In this document: positions 16,860 to 25,584 of the stretch, in pieces
How the letters are laid out: the number at the start of each line of letters is the position of its first letter
Position numbering within the stretch: the stretch's first letter is position 1
NCBI GenBank assembly: GCA_007125955.1
Contig: SLCF01000004.1
Location: forward strand, 1-51,036
Origin: Bacteroidales bacterium
GTDB taxonomy: Bacteria; Bacteroidota; Bacteroidia; Bacteroidales; PUMT01
Direction of reading: 5' to 3'
Length of the DNA stretch: 51,036 bases
Position numbers and translations under genes: made by a program
Notes under the pieces: model-generated
Database searches by the model: none
Seen by the model: the letters and a program-made list of their open reading frames with translations, nothing else
Told to the model about the DNA's origin: nothing

Positions 16860-18062
16860 TTGGATTTCAAGGATTTTTTATTCGATTCTCCAATACTTGA
16901 AGGAATAGAGGCAATGGGGTTCCAGATGCCCACTGCAATACAGGAGAAAGCTATACCGGTAATATTGAATGGCGACGACCTTATAGGATGCGCACAAACC
17001 GGAACCGGCAAGACTGCTGCATATATACTGCCGCTTTTGCAGCAACTGCTGAAATCGCACGATAAAAAAGGCACGTATGCACTGATACTTGTGCCCACAA
17101 GGGAGCTCGCCCAGCAAATTGACCAGCATTTGCAGGGTTTCGCCTATTATCTGTCCCTGAGTTCTGCACCAGTTTACGGCGGCGGATCGGGAGATATCTG
17201 GGAAAAACAGAAAAAGGCGGTGCAGACAGGAGCAGATATTATTGTGGCGACTCCCGGCAGACTTATATCATTGCTGGTTCTTGGGCATATGAAACCGGAA
17301 AACCTTAAGGTGCTTGTGCTGGATGAGGCTGACAGGATGCTTGACATGGGTTTTTACGAAGATATAATACAGATAATAGATTATCTGCCGGCCAGACGGC
17401 AGAATTTAATGTTTTCTGCAACTATGCCCCCCAAAATCAGGGAGCTTGCTAAAAAGATTCTTAAAAGCCCTGTCGAGATAAATATTGGCCTGGCCAGGCC
17501 CCCAGAGAAGGTGCTTCAGGCTGTTTATATGGTAGATGACGAGGAAAAAAGGGAACTTGTAAGGGACCTGCTCAGAGGTAAAGAGGATTTAAAAAGCATA
17601 CTTATCTTTTCTTCAACCAAAAAGAATGTAAAGACATTATTCAGCAGGCTTAAAAGCGACGGTTTTGCTGTCAATGCCATGCACTCCGATCTTGAACAGA
17701 AAGAGAGGGAAGAGGTGATAGCAAGCTTTAAGAACCGGAAATTTCAGATACTTATAGCAACCGATATAGTTTCCCGGGGAATAGATATTGAGAATATCGA
17801 TCTGGTTATAAACTATGATGTTCCTCACGATGCCGAGGATTACGTACATCGTGTAGGGAGAACAGCCCGTGCAAAAAACAGCGGGGTAGCCCTCACTTTT
17901 GTAAATAAATTTGAAAGGAGAAAGTTCCGGAACATTGAACAGTTTATTGGATCGGAAGTATTCAGGGTGCCACTGCCTGCAAATACCGGTAATGACAGAA
18001 AGAATAAGGAGCCTCCCCTGAAAAAGCGGGGCAGGGGCAGGCCGCGCAAAAATCGTGAATAA
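16860..18062 (+). CDS. DEAD-box ATP-dependent RNA helicase
   Basis: A 400-residue RNA helicase with all core motifs: Q motif (FQMPTAIQEKAIP), Walker A AQTGTGKTAAY, PTRELAQQ, TPGRL, the DEAD box in VLDEADRMLDMG, SAT, and the C-terminal IATDIVSRGIDIENIDLV and HRVGRTARAK. The tail is short and basic (KKRGRGRPRKNRE), suggesting RNA contact. I keep the TTG at 16860 as start because the preceding in-frame codons offer no ATG before a stop and the aromatic FKDFLF belongs to the N-terminal family signature. Likely roles are ribosome assembly or RNA turnover. It is convergent with rsmI, three bases away. Confidence 0.93.
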   Translation: MDFKDFLFDSPILEGIEAMGFQMPTAIQEKAIPVILNGDDLIGCAQTGTGKTAAYILPLLQQLLKSHDKKGTYALILVPTRELAQQIDQHLQGFAYYLSLSSAPVYGGGSGDIWEKQKKAVQTGADIIVATPGRLISLLVLGHMKPENLKVLVLDEADRMLDMGFYEDIIQIIDYLPARRQNLMFSATMPPKIRELAKKILKSPVEINIGLARPPEKVLQAVYMVDDEEKRELVRDLLRGKEDLKSILIFSSTKKNVKTLFSRLKSDGFAVNAMHSDLEQKEREEVIASFKNRKFQILIATDIVSRGIDIENIDLVINYDVPHDAEDYVHRVGRTARAKNSGVALTFVNKFERRKFRNIEQFIGSEVFRVPLPANTGNDRKNKEPPLKKRGRGRPRKNRE

Positions 18063-18065
18063 AGG

Positions 18066-18740
18066 CTATTTTTCTTTTCCGGCTATTACGATAACTATTT
18101 CACCTTTGGGCGGGGAATTGGAGAAATGGGATGCAAGTCCGGAAATAGTTCCTCGCACAGTTTCTTCAAACACTTTTGTCAACTCCCTTGAAACTGAAGC
18201 CTGCCTGTCACCGCCAAATATCCCGGCCATTTGATTAAGAGCCTTTACCAGTCGGTGAGGGGATTCATAAAATATCATTGTTCTTTTCTCTTCTGCCAGT
18301 TCGCTGAGCCTTTTATTCCTTCCTTTTTTCTGTGGGAGGAATCCCTCAAAACAGAACCTGTCAGATGGCAAACCGGAGTTTATCAGGGCGGGCAGGAATG
18401 CAGTAGCTCCGGGAAGACACTCAACTTCAATATCTTCCTCAAGACATGTTCTTATCAGTAAAAACCCGGGATCTGAAATTCCCGGTGTACCGGCATCGGA
18501 AACAAGAGCGACTGTCTCCCCGTTTTTAATCTTAATTGCAACTTTTGAAACGGTTTTGTGTTCGTTGAACTTGTGATGTGAAAATATCTTCTTTTCAATG
18601 CCGTAATGGGCAAGCAGCAATCCCGTTTTTCTGGTGTCTTCTGCCAGAATTGTATCGGCTTTTTTAAGAAGGTCTACTGCCCTGTATGTTAAATCACCCA
18701 GGTTACCTATAGGCGTGGGTACGATTATCAGCTTGCTCAT
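18066..18740 (-). CDS. rsmI: 16S rRNA (cytidine1402-2'-O)-methyltransferase
   Basis: A 224-residue tetrapyrrole-methylase-fold enzyme that 2'-O-methylates C1402 of 16S rRNA in the decoding centre. Typical blocks are IIVPTPIGNLGDLTYRAV, ILAEDTRKTGLLLAHYGI, VALVSDAGTPGISDPGF, VECLPGATAFLPAL and FYESPHRLVKAL, followed by VSRELTKVFEETVRG. The ATG at 18740 gives MSKLIIVPTPIGNL; a GTG two codons upstream is possible. Just upstream on the same strand lies a protein of unknown function ten bases away, so they are probably co-transcribed. Confidence 0.96.
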   Translation of the reverse strand: MSKLIIVPTPIGNLGDLTYRAVDLLKKADTILAEDTRKTGLLLAHYGIEKKIFSHHKFNEHKTVSKVAIKIKNGETVALVSDAGTPGISDPGFLLIRTCLEEDIEVECLPGATAFLPALINSGLPSDRFCFEGFLPQKKGRNKRLSELAEEKRTMIFYESPHRLVKALNQMAGIFGGDRQASVSRELTKVFEETVRGTISGLASHFSNSPPKGEIVIVIAGKEK

Positions 18741-18750
18741 CAGCACTGTT

Positions 18751-19512
18751 TTATTCCTTCTGATGCATTCTTTTCACCAGATTGAAGAACTTTTCGGAAG
18801 CTTTATTTTCTTCGTTCCAGTCAAAATTGCTTTTAAGGTAATCTAAAGCCTCCTGATAAGAAGATGCGTTGTTCAGAAAATCTATGCACTTGTTGTATGT
18901 TTCGGGGTTATTGCCAAAAAGTTCCCTTATGAACAGGAATTTTTCATTCAGTCCGATGGAATCCCTCATGTTTATGATGGGTTTGTTCTGCAAGCGGCTG
19001 GTAATGTCACCGCCTTTCCTTTTGTTAGCTAGTGATTCATTTATATGATTATGGGAATCATAATACCGGTCTGCTACCGTATCAGCTTTTTTCCTGCTGC
19101 TCTTTTCGTTATCAGTTTTTTTCGGTTTATTATCTTTCCTCATTTCGTTTTCTGTTTCTGATTTCTCCGGGGCAACATCCAAGGAACCGGGTTCTTCTTT
19201 TTCTTTATCTTTGTCAGATATACCGGGGATACGGTTTCCCACTTCAAAAAAGCTGTCATCATCTTCTTGCGGCACAACCGGATCAGCGGGTACCGGTGAT
19301 TTTTCCCCTTCTTTTTCTATTCCGTGTTCTCTCTCCTTATTGCTGCTCTTATCTCTGGCGATCAAAAGTATGGAGTATAGCTCCCTTGTTTTTTCAAGAG
19401 CAATGTCAATGTCTATGTTATCCGGTCTTTCCGACGAGGTTATATTCTTTATGACAAGTTCCAGTTCCCTGAGTTTATGTGACAGTTTTATGTCATAGGT
19501 TTTTTGGGACAT
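18751..19512 (-). CDS. Conserved Bacteroidota protein of unknown function, disordered middle
   Basis: A 253-residue cytosolic protein that I can describe but not name. The N-terminal 60 residues are helical (YDIKLSHKLRELELVIKNI, then IALEKTRELYSILLIARDK). Residues 60-165 are highly charged, rich in Lys, Glu, Asp and Ser, and probably disordered. The C-terminal 80 residues form a compact-looking domain beginning NMRDSIGLNEKFLFIRELFG, then YNKCIDFLNNASSYQEALDYL and ending FFNLVKRMHQKE. I recall C-terminal domains of this kind in other Bacteroidetes proteins without known role. It precedes rsmI by ten bases and has its own promoter box. Confidence 0.8.
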   Translation of the reverse strand: MSQKTYDIKLSHKLRELELVIKNITSSERPDNIDIDIALEKTRELYSILLIARDKSSNKEREHGIEKEGEKSPVPADPVVPQEDDDSFFEVGNRIPGISDKDKEKEEPGSLDVAPEKSETENEMRKDNKPKKTDNEKSSRKKADTVADRYYDSHNHINESLANKRKGGDITSRLQNKPIINMRDSIGLNEKFLFIRELFGNNPETYNKCIDFLNNASSYQEALDYLKSNFDWNEENKASEKFFNLVKRMHQKE

Positions 19513-19541
19513 ATGTTTAAGGGGTTTTTTGTTTATTTTTG

Positions 19542-19549
19542 CAAAGGTA
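19542..19549 (-). promoter_or_regulatory. -7 promoter box for the unknown gene and rsmI
   Basis: On the minus strand this reads TACCTTTG, an exact TAnnTTTG match 29 bp before the ATG at 19512. No good -33 TTTG is seen at 18-20 bp. Confidence 0.5.
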
Positions 19550-19635
19550 AAAATAAATAAGTAAAGTTTCCGGCAATGTATGCTGAAGAATGCAAACTAT
19601 TTCCGGCTGCTGACCTGCAAATATAATGAGGTTAT

Positions 19636-22104
19636 ATGGCTGATTACAAAATAGAACAGCTTGTTAAAAACTGCGGGGGCCGATTGGTTGCCGGAACACC
19701 CGAAGCCCCGGTAAGCCGCCTTGCGGTTGATCCGTTCAACATAATATTTCCAGGGGAATCCCTTTTTTTTGCAATTAAGCGTCATGGCCATGACAGTCAC
19801 GGGGTTATTGCCGAGCTGTATGAAAACGGAGTGATTAATTTTGTGGTAAACCGGATTACCCCTGTTATGGAAGGATGTAACCGGGCCAACTTTGTTGTTG
19901 TTGAGGATGTACAGATGATGCTCTTTAAAATTTCGGAATTCCACAGAAAACAGTTCAGTTGTCACGTAATTGCCTTAACCGGCGGAATTGGCAAAACAGA
20001 GATAAAGGAGTGGATCAGCAGTATATCTGAACCAGCTATAAAAGTTGTAAAGACATCGAGGAGTATGGGTTCGGAAACGGGAGTTCCTTTATCTGTTTGG
20101 TCTATGGGTTCAGATGCCGGGATGTGTGTTTTTGAAGCCTCAGCAGTCGGATATGGCACAATGGAGCATCTTGAAAAGGTTATCAGTCCGCAGACAGGAG
20201 TTATTACAGGAACGGAACTGATACTTAATGACGGATTTTCCAGTCTGAAAGAAAAGGCAACAGAAGAGCTTAAATTGTTCAGAAATTGCAAATCGGTTAT
20301 TTATTGCAGCGATAAGGAATATTTACACGAAGCGGTAATGGAAAGTGAACTACACCCGAAGGTGAAACTGTTTACCTGGTCGTTCAGAAAACCGGCAGAC
20401 ATTAACGTGCAGCAGGTTAAAAAAAGGGATGGAAAAACAATGATAACGGTATTGTACAATATGAAGGAAATTACCGTAACCATTCCTTTTACAGATGATG
20501 AGCCGGTTGAGAATGCTATTTATACACTGGCAGTTTCACTTTTCCTCAACTATGGTGAAGATATTATAATCAGGCGGATGAAAAGGCTCAATAAAGTTTC
20601 CCCGGCAATGGAGCAACACGAAGGGATAAATAACTGCACGGTAATATATGACAGGTATTGTCCTGATATTGCTTCAATCCCCGCTGCTCTGGGCTTTCTT
20701 GTCGATCAGAAAAAATATAACAAAAGAACTGTTATTATTTGTTGTCCGGAACAGTTTCCGGAATTGGGAGAAAAATGGCTAAGCGACTTTGCTTCAATGA
20801 TTGAGGCAATAGGTGTGAGGCGACTTATTACTGCCGGTCTGCCTCTTTCTTCAGCAGGAAAATATTTCAGGGGGAATAATGAGCACTACTCATCCGCCCC
20901 GGAACTGGAGCGAAATATCGATGCCGGCAAATTCAACAACGAGGCTATACTTATTTTCGGATTTCCTGATAGCGCTAGCGAACTTATACTGCCTCACCTT
21001 CAGCATAAATTACACAATGCTGTATTGGAAGTGGATCTCGATAGTATGGCAAATAATATTGATTATTTCCGCAATCAACTGGACAGTCAGACAAAGTTGA
21101 TTGCGGTTGTAAAAGCTTTTTCTTATGGGAGCGGGTCATATGATATTCCCTGTTCACTTCAGAATTATCCGGTTGATTATCTGGCGGTGGCCGTTACAGA
21201 TGAAGGAGTTGCACTCAGAAATTCCGGTGTTGAACTGCCCGTCCTTGTAATGAATCCCGATCCGTACTCATATTCACGTATGATAGATAACCGGCTTCAG
21301 CCTGAAATTTACAGTTTCACCTCCTTTTCACTTCTTAATGACGAACTTGAGAAGAAAGGAGTAGATGAGTATCCTGTTCATATAAAGTTTGATACTGGAA
21401 TGCACCGACTCGGTTTTTTATCTGAAGAGATAGATATGCTAGCAGAAAGATGCAGGGAATTTCGCAGGATAAGAGTAGAATCGGTTTTTTCTCATCTTTC
21501 TGCGGCTGATGACTCCAGACATGATGAATTTACAAATGAGCAGCTAAGAAAGTTCATTGACATGTCCCGAAGATTTGAGGAAAAGATTGGCCACAAAGTT
21601 TTGCGCCATATTCTTAACTCGCCTGGTATAGAGCGGTTCCCCGGATCCGGATTCAATATGGTGAGACTTGGTATAGGGATGTACGGTGTAAGTGCCCTGA
21701 AGAATAAAAGTCTCGAAAATGTATGTACTTTGAAAAGCAAAATATTGCAGGTCAAAGAGCTTCAACCAGGTGTTTCGGTTGGATATTTAAGGAAGCATAT
21801 GGTTAAGGAAACTTTAAAGGTAGCAGTTGTTGCAGCCGGTTATGCCGACGGGTTTAACAGGAAGCTGGGGAATGGCAATTGGAGCGTTTTTGTGAAAGGG
21901 AAGCAGGTTGCTGTTATAGGGAATGTATGTATGGATATGTTTATGATTGATATTACGGGTATTGATGCATCAGAAGGGGATGAGGTGATTTTGTTCGGTG
22001 AAAGGAATAATATTTGCACTATGGCTGAAGTTCTTGGCACAATACCAAATGAAATACTTACAAGTGTATCCGCCAGGGTAAGACGCGTTTATATTCGCCA
22101 CTGA
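19636..22104 (+). CDS. MurF-like / alanine racemase fusion protein, MurF half degenerate
   Basis: An 822-residue two-domain protein. The C-terminal half (from about 460) is a fold-type III alanine racemase making D-alanine for peptidoglycan. It has PLP lysine K493 in AVVKAFSYGSG, IKFDTGMHRLGF, VRLGIGMYGV, SVGYLRKH with the catalytic Tyr region, and NVCMDMFMIDIT. The N-terminal half follows the D-Ala-D-Ala-adding enzyme MurF, with P-loop LTGGIGKTEIKEW (K120) and GSETGVPLSVWSM. Other MurF positions differ from the consensus: the N-x-x-x-A-H-x-E region reads TGTELILNDGF, the carbamylated lysine site is E211, and DSYN reads DRYC (339-342). I infer an active racemase and a MurF domain that may be non-catalytic. 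Confidence 0.92.
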   Translation: MADYKIEQLVKNCGGRLVAGTPEAPVSRLAVDPFNIIFPGESLFFAIKRHGHDSHGVIAELYENGVINFVVNRITPVMEGCNRANFVVVEDVQMMLFKISEFHRKQFSCHVIALTGGIGKTEIKEWISSISEPAIKVVKTSRSMGSETGVPLSVWSMGSDAGMCVFEASAVGYGTMEHLEKVISPQTGVITGTELILNDGFSSLKEKATEELKLFRNCKSVIYCSDKEYLHEAVMESELHPKVKLFTWSFRKPADINVQQVKKRDGKTMITVLYNMKEITVTIPFTDDEPVENAIYTLAVSLFLNYGEDIIIRRMKRLNKVSPAMEQHEGINNCTVIYDRYCPDIASIPAALGFLVDQKKYNKRTVIICCPEQFPELGEKWLSDFASMIEAIGVRRLITAGLPLSSAGKYFRGNNEHYSSAPELERNIDAGKFNNEAILIFGFPDSASELILPHLQHKLHNAVLEVDLDSMANNIDYFRNQLDSQTKLIAVVKAFSYGSGSYDIPCSLQNYPVDYLAVAVTDEGVALRNSGVELPVLVMNPDPYSYSRMIDNRLQPEIYSFTSFSLLNDELEKKGVDEYPVHIKFDTGMHRLGFLSEEIDMLAERCREFRRIRVESVFSHLSAADDSRHDEFTNEQLRKFIDMSRRFEEKIGHKVLRHILNSPGIERFPGSGFNMVRLGIGMYGVSALKNKSLENVCTLKSKILQVKELQPGVSVGYLRKHMVKETLKVAVVAAGYADGFNRKLGNGNWSVFVKGKQVAVIGNVCMDMFMIDITGIDASEGDEVILFGERNNICTMAEVLGTIPNEILTSVSARVRRVYIRH

Positions 22105-22110
22105 AACCCT

Positions 22111-22875
22111 TTATCCCCTTTCACTGATAAGATCAAGCTTTTCCGGATTTATTATCTTGATTTTTCGGCCGTCAAGTGAAATTACATTTTCTGATGCAAA
22201 GTTTGACAAAGTTCTTATTGCATTCGATGTTGTCATATTCGACAGGCTTGCCAGGTCTTCCCTTGAAAGGTAAACCTTGATGGTTTTCCCGTCTTCTTCC
22301 AGTCCGTAAGTCTCTTTGAGAAAGATAAGCGATTCGGCGAGCCTGCCCCTTATGTGCTTTTGGGTTAAAGTTACGGTGCGGCTGTTTGAAAAACCGAGTT
22401 CACTTGCAAATGACTTGATAATGCCCAGGGAGAGGTTGCTGTTTGTGGAGAGAACCTTGAAAAGCATATCCCTGTTTATGACACAAATTTTTGAATCCTC
22501 TATTGCTACTGCAGAAGCCATATAATTTTCTTCAGCAAAAAGCGCCCTGTAACCTATGAATCCAACCGGTTTTGCCATACGAACTATCTGTTCCCTGCCA
22601 CCAATCCCTTCCTTGTATATTTTAACCTTCCCGGACGAAAGGCAAAGCAGGCCGGTTGGCTTCTCACCCTCCAGATAAATAATTTCTCCTTTCCTGTAAT
22701 CAATACATCTGTGATTGCGGGATAATAGTCCTTTCTCCTTAACAGAAAGCGAATTGAAAATAGACATCCGGTTGTTGATGCAATTATCGCATATGGGTTC
22801 ATTTTTATGCATGGTCTGAAAAATATTATCCGTCATACTTAAATCGGAGAATGCAAATGTACATGAATTTTCCAT
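22111..22875 (-). CDS. Crp/Fnr-family transcriptional regulator
   Basis: A 254-residue regulator. The N-terminal cyclic-nucleotide-binding-like jellyroll covers about residues 40-165 (YRKGEIIYLEGEKPTGLLCLSSGKVKIYKEG, GFIGYRALFAEENYMASAVAIEDSKICVI). A winged helix-turn-helix follows (LSREDLASLSNMTTSNAIRTLSNFASE). An N-terminal PICDNC motif (C29, C32) precedes the sensor domain, with further cysteines at C57 and C76; Fnr-type iron-sulfur sensing is possible but the spacing does not match E. coli Fnr. The cAMP-binding Arg/Ser pair is not evident. It is convergent with the racemase gene, six bases away. Start could also be M14. Confidence 0.9.
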   Translation of the reverse strand: MENSCTFAFSDLSMTDNIFQTMHKNEPICDNCINNRMSIFNSLSVKEKGLLSRNHRCIDYRKGEIIYLEGEKPTGLLCLSSGKVKIYKEGIGGREQIVRMAKPVGFIGYRALFAEENYMASAVAIEDSKICVINRDMLFKVLSTNSNLSLGIIKSFASELGFSNSRTVTLTQKHIRGRLAESLIFLKETYGLEEDGKTIKVYLSREDLASLSNMTTSNAIRTLSNFASENVISLDGRKIKIINPEKLDLISERG

Positions 22876-23015
22876 CTAAATAAACTACCAAAATGCTCTT
22901 TTATATACATGGAGATCGACTGGGTCATTTTTTATCTTAAAATAGACACAGGCAGATGAGAAAAACAGAACGATAATTTCCAAATAACAGGTTAGATCCT
23001 TCACTGAAATATGAT

Positions 23016-24677
23016 TTATATTTTTGCAACAAGGGGCATTTTTCTGCCCGGACCGAATGCTTTTTCTGAAACCCTCAAAACGGGAGGTGATTGATAACGT
23101 TTGTACTCAGACTTATTTACCAGTGATATAATTTTATCAACCAAAGATGGGTCGGCTCCGGTTTTTTTGATCTCCCCGGCAGATCTGTTTAGTTCAATAT
23201 ACTGGAAGAGTATTTTGTCAAGCAGTTCATATTCGGGAAGGTCATCTGAATCTTTCTGGTTTTCCTTCAGCTCTGCTGACGGAGCCCTTGATAATATGCC
23301 ATCCGGAATTATTTCTTTATTGTGGTTGATGTACTTTGCCATCTCATACACCCTTGTTTTGTAAACATCTCCGATTACCGACAGGCTTCCGGACATATCG
23401 CCGTAAAGAGTTGTGTATCCAACGGCAGATTCGCTTTTGTTTGATGTGTTAAGCAGTATATGACCGAATTTGTTTGAAAAAGCCATAAGAATGTTGCTTC
23501 TGATACGTGCCTGGATATTCTCTTCGGTATTGTCTTCCGGAAGACCGCTGAACAATGGTTTGAGCATTCCGTTGAAAGTGTCGAAAAGACGGTCAATTTC
23601 AATTACATGATAACCTATATCCAGGTTTTTGGCAAGTTTGAGTGCATCTTCAATTGACCCTTCCGAAGTGTAGCGTGACGGAAGGATGAGTGCTTCAACA
23701 TTCCTGTGACCCAGTGCCCTGACAGCAAGAACTGCGGTAACGGCAGAGTCAATTCCGCCTGAAAGGCCTATTACGGCCTTTTTAAACCCAAGCTTGAAGA
23801 AATAATCCTTTACACCAAGCACGAGTGCCTGGAATGTCATGTCGACCAGATCTTTTTCATTCAGTTTGATTCCGTGTGCCCTTGTATCGGTCACTTCATC
23901 AAGCTCATATATCTGGAAGTCCTCCTCAAAAAAAACCAGGCGGTCAAAAACCTCTCCCTTATGATTCACTACAAGAGATCCCCCCTCAAAAATCAGATCA
24001 TTATTTGCCCCAACCTGGTTTACAATAAAGAATGGAACGCCATACTTTTCTGCGTTTTTCCTGTAAACCTCTTTTTTTGCTTCAATCCTGGAAGCGGCAA
24101 AAGGTGTTGCAACCAGTCCGGCAACCAAATCGGGCTCAAGCTTCATTAGTTTATCCAGAGGTGATTCGCTGTACAGGAAATTTCTGCCGAAACTGTTTTC
24201 AACCGGTTGATTGAACCAGAGATCCTCGCAAATAGCTACGGCAATTTTTTTTCCTTTAAACTCAATCAGATTGTATTCATTGCTGGGTTCGAAATATCGA
24301 TACTCATCATAGATATCGTAATCGGGCAGGAGGGTTTTGTTATGGATACTTTTAATCTGTCCCTGATGCAGGAATAAAGCGGAATTATGCAGATTCTTGC
24401 CGTTTTTCTTTTCGTTTATGGTGGGACTTCCGATTATAACACCAATATCGGTGCATATCCTGGAGATATTTTCCGCAGATTCCATGCATCTTTTTACGAA
24501 TTCAGGATAATCAAGCATGTCCTGCGGAGGATAGCCGCAAACCGACATTTCTGAGAAGATCAGAAGATCAACATTGAATTGCTGAGCTTTCTTAATGTTT
24601 AGTACAATATCGGTTGTGTTGGCTACCAGGTCGCCTATATGATAATTCAACTGAGCAAGTGCAATTTTCATAGCCAT
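23016..24677 (-). CDS. nadE: Glutamine-hydrolysing NAD+ synthase
   Basis: A 553-residue two-domain enzyme that amidates deamido-NAD to NAD using glutamine. The N-terminal nitrilase-type glutaminase (1-260) has its triad in FSEMSVCGYPPQ (Glu), HNKTLLPDYDIYDEYRYF (Lys) and VAICEDLWF (Cys). The C-terminal ATP-pyrophosphatase domain has GLSGGIDSAVTAVLAV (P-loop), LPSRYTSEGSIEDALKLAKNLDI, and NKSESAVGYTTLYGDMSG. The final PPVLRVSEKAFGPGRKMPL is also typical. The start at 24677 gives MAMKIALAQL; ATG 24671 (MKIALAQL) is equally plausible. The barrel gene lies 24 bp upstream on the same strand. Confidence 0.97.
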   Translation of the reverse strand: MAMKIALAQLNYHIGDLVANTTDIVLNIKKAQQFNVDLLIFSEMSVCGYPPQDMLDYPEFVKRCMESAENISRICTDIGVIIGSPTINEKKNGKNLHNSALFLHQGQIKSIHNKTLLPDYDIYDEYRYFEPSNEYNLIEFKGKKIAVAICEDLWFNQPVENSFGRNFLYSESPLDKLMKLEPDLVAGLVATPFAASRIEAKKEVYRKNAEKYGVPFFIVNQVGANNDLIFEGGSLVVNHKGEVFDRLVFFEEDFQIYELDEVTDTRAHGIKLNEKDLVDMTFQALVLGVKDYFFKLGFKKAVIGLSGGIDSAVTAVLAVRALGHRNVEALILPSRYTSEGSIEDALKLAKNLDIGYHVIEIDRLFDTFNGMLKPLFSGLPEDNTEENIQARIRSNILMAFSNKFGHILLNTSNKSESAVGYTTLYGDMSGSLSVIGDVYKTRVYEMAKYINHNKEIIPDGILSRAPSAELKENQKDSDDLPEYELLDKILFQYIELNRSAGEIKKTGADPSLVDKIISLVNKSEYKRYQSPPVLRVSEKAFGPGRKMPLVAKI

Positions 24678-24701
24678 GGGGTATTAATGTATAAGAGCAA
24701 A

Positions 24702-25385
24702 TTAAAAAAGTATACCTGTCCTTAAAAAGATGGAATGGGACAATGCATTGTAATCACTTTTACTTGTTATCAGATCCATAAAGTGATGCCTGTAAATGAC
24801 TCCCCCGATTAAGGCCGTTTGTCCTCCCAGCGAATAGTAAATCCCAGCCCCGATATGGTATGACATTCCGAATAAGTTAATTTCATCCTTTATTCCTGCA
24901 TCCTTGAATTCTGACCTGCTGTCATCTGCAGTAGCACTTATGTTGAAATGTGTTCCGAAGCCGAGATTGGAATAGATAGTGGTATAACCTATCTCCCTTG
25001 ATATAAATTCCATTCCGACAGGAATAGTTACATACCTTAAATTGTATTTAACTGTGCTTCCTGGTTCCAGGAAATCAGTTCCGTGGTCGAACCGGATTTC
25101 CATACCTTCTTCAAATTGCAGTTTGCCACCGAGATGTCCTATTGTAACACCTGTGGAAAATGCATAGGTGGGATTGAAAAAAAACTCCGATTTCATTCCG
25201 GCGTTAAAACCTGCAACAACCCCGTTGTTGCTTACGCCCGGCGTATTTGATTTCAACCAGCTTAGCTGGGGCTCGGCAATAACGCTGAACCGGACTCCCT
25301 GTGCTCCTGCTTTTATCGAAATGACAAGCAATAACAGGATCAGGATATATCTGACAGTTCTTAAAAACGGGTTATTAAACTTCAT
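24702..25385 (-). CDS. Outer-membrane beta-barrel protein, PorT-like
   Basis: A 227-residue exported protein. A signal peptide is clear: KFNNPFLRTVRYILILLLLV then SIKAGAQG, with cleavage after AQ likely. The mature part alternates Tyr/Gly/hydrophobic residues as in small barrels (GVVAGFNAGMKSEFFFNPTYAFSTGV, YNLRYVTIPVGMEF, SYHIGAGIYYSLGG) and ends SIFLRTGILF with a terminal Phe. This fits the outer_membrane beta-barrel group that includes PorT, a type IX secretion assembly factor, but small barrels are hard to separate by sequence. Its place between nadE and gldB is suggestive. ATG 25385 is preferred, since upstream codons only extend past the signal peptide. Confidence 0.75.
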   Translation of the reverse strand: MKFNNPFLRTVRYILILLLLVISIKAGAQGVRFSVIAEPQLSWLKSNTPGVSNNGVVAGFNAGMKSEFFFNPTYAFSTGVTIGHLGGKLQFEEGMEIRFDHGTDFLEPGSTVKYNLRYVTIPVGMEFISREIGYTTIYSNLGFGTHFNISATADDSRSEFKDAGIKDEINLFGMSYHIGAGIYYSLGGQTALIGGVIYRHHFMDLITSKSDYNALSHSIFLRTGILF

Positions 25386-25490
25386 TCCTGCAAAACTATT
25401 TACGGGAAAGTTATATTTATTATACGGGTCGTTCTGCAACCGTATCAATATGTTTTACGTACACAAAATTAAATAAAATTTAGATATACA

Positions 25491-25520
25491 TTGCCGGAAA
25501 TAATTTTTCAGTTAAGTTTG
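25491..25520 (+). promoter_or_regulatory. Promoter of gldB
   Basis: TTG at 25491-25493 and TAAGTTTG at 25513-25520 are separated by 19 bp, matching the Bacteroidota promoter pattern. The predicted transcript would have a leader of about 58 nt containing a second copy of the -7 motif. Confidence 0.5.
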
Positions 25521-25544
25521 ACATAAAAAAAATCTAAGCTTGAC
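25513..25544 (+). repeat. Near-exact 10-bp direct repeat in the gldB leader
   Basis: TAAGTTTGAC (25513-25522) recurs as TAAGCTTGAC (25535-25544), 22 bp from start to start or about two helical turns. The outer flanks also form an 8-bp inverted repeat (AGTTAAGT 25510-25517, ACTTAACT 25543-25550). Tandem -7 boxes or an operator are both possible. Confidence 0.5.
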
Positions 25545-25584
25545 TTAACTATTATGTTGATAAGCATTAATCAACTTTAAAATT

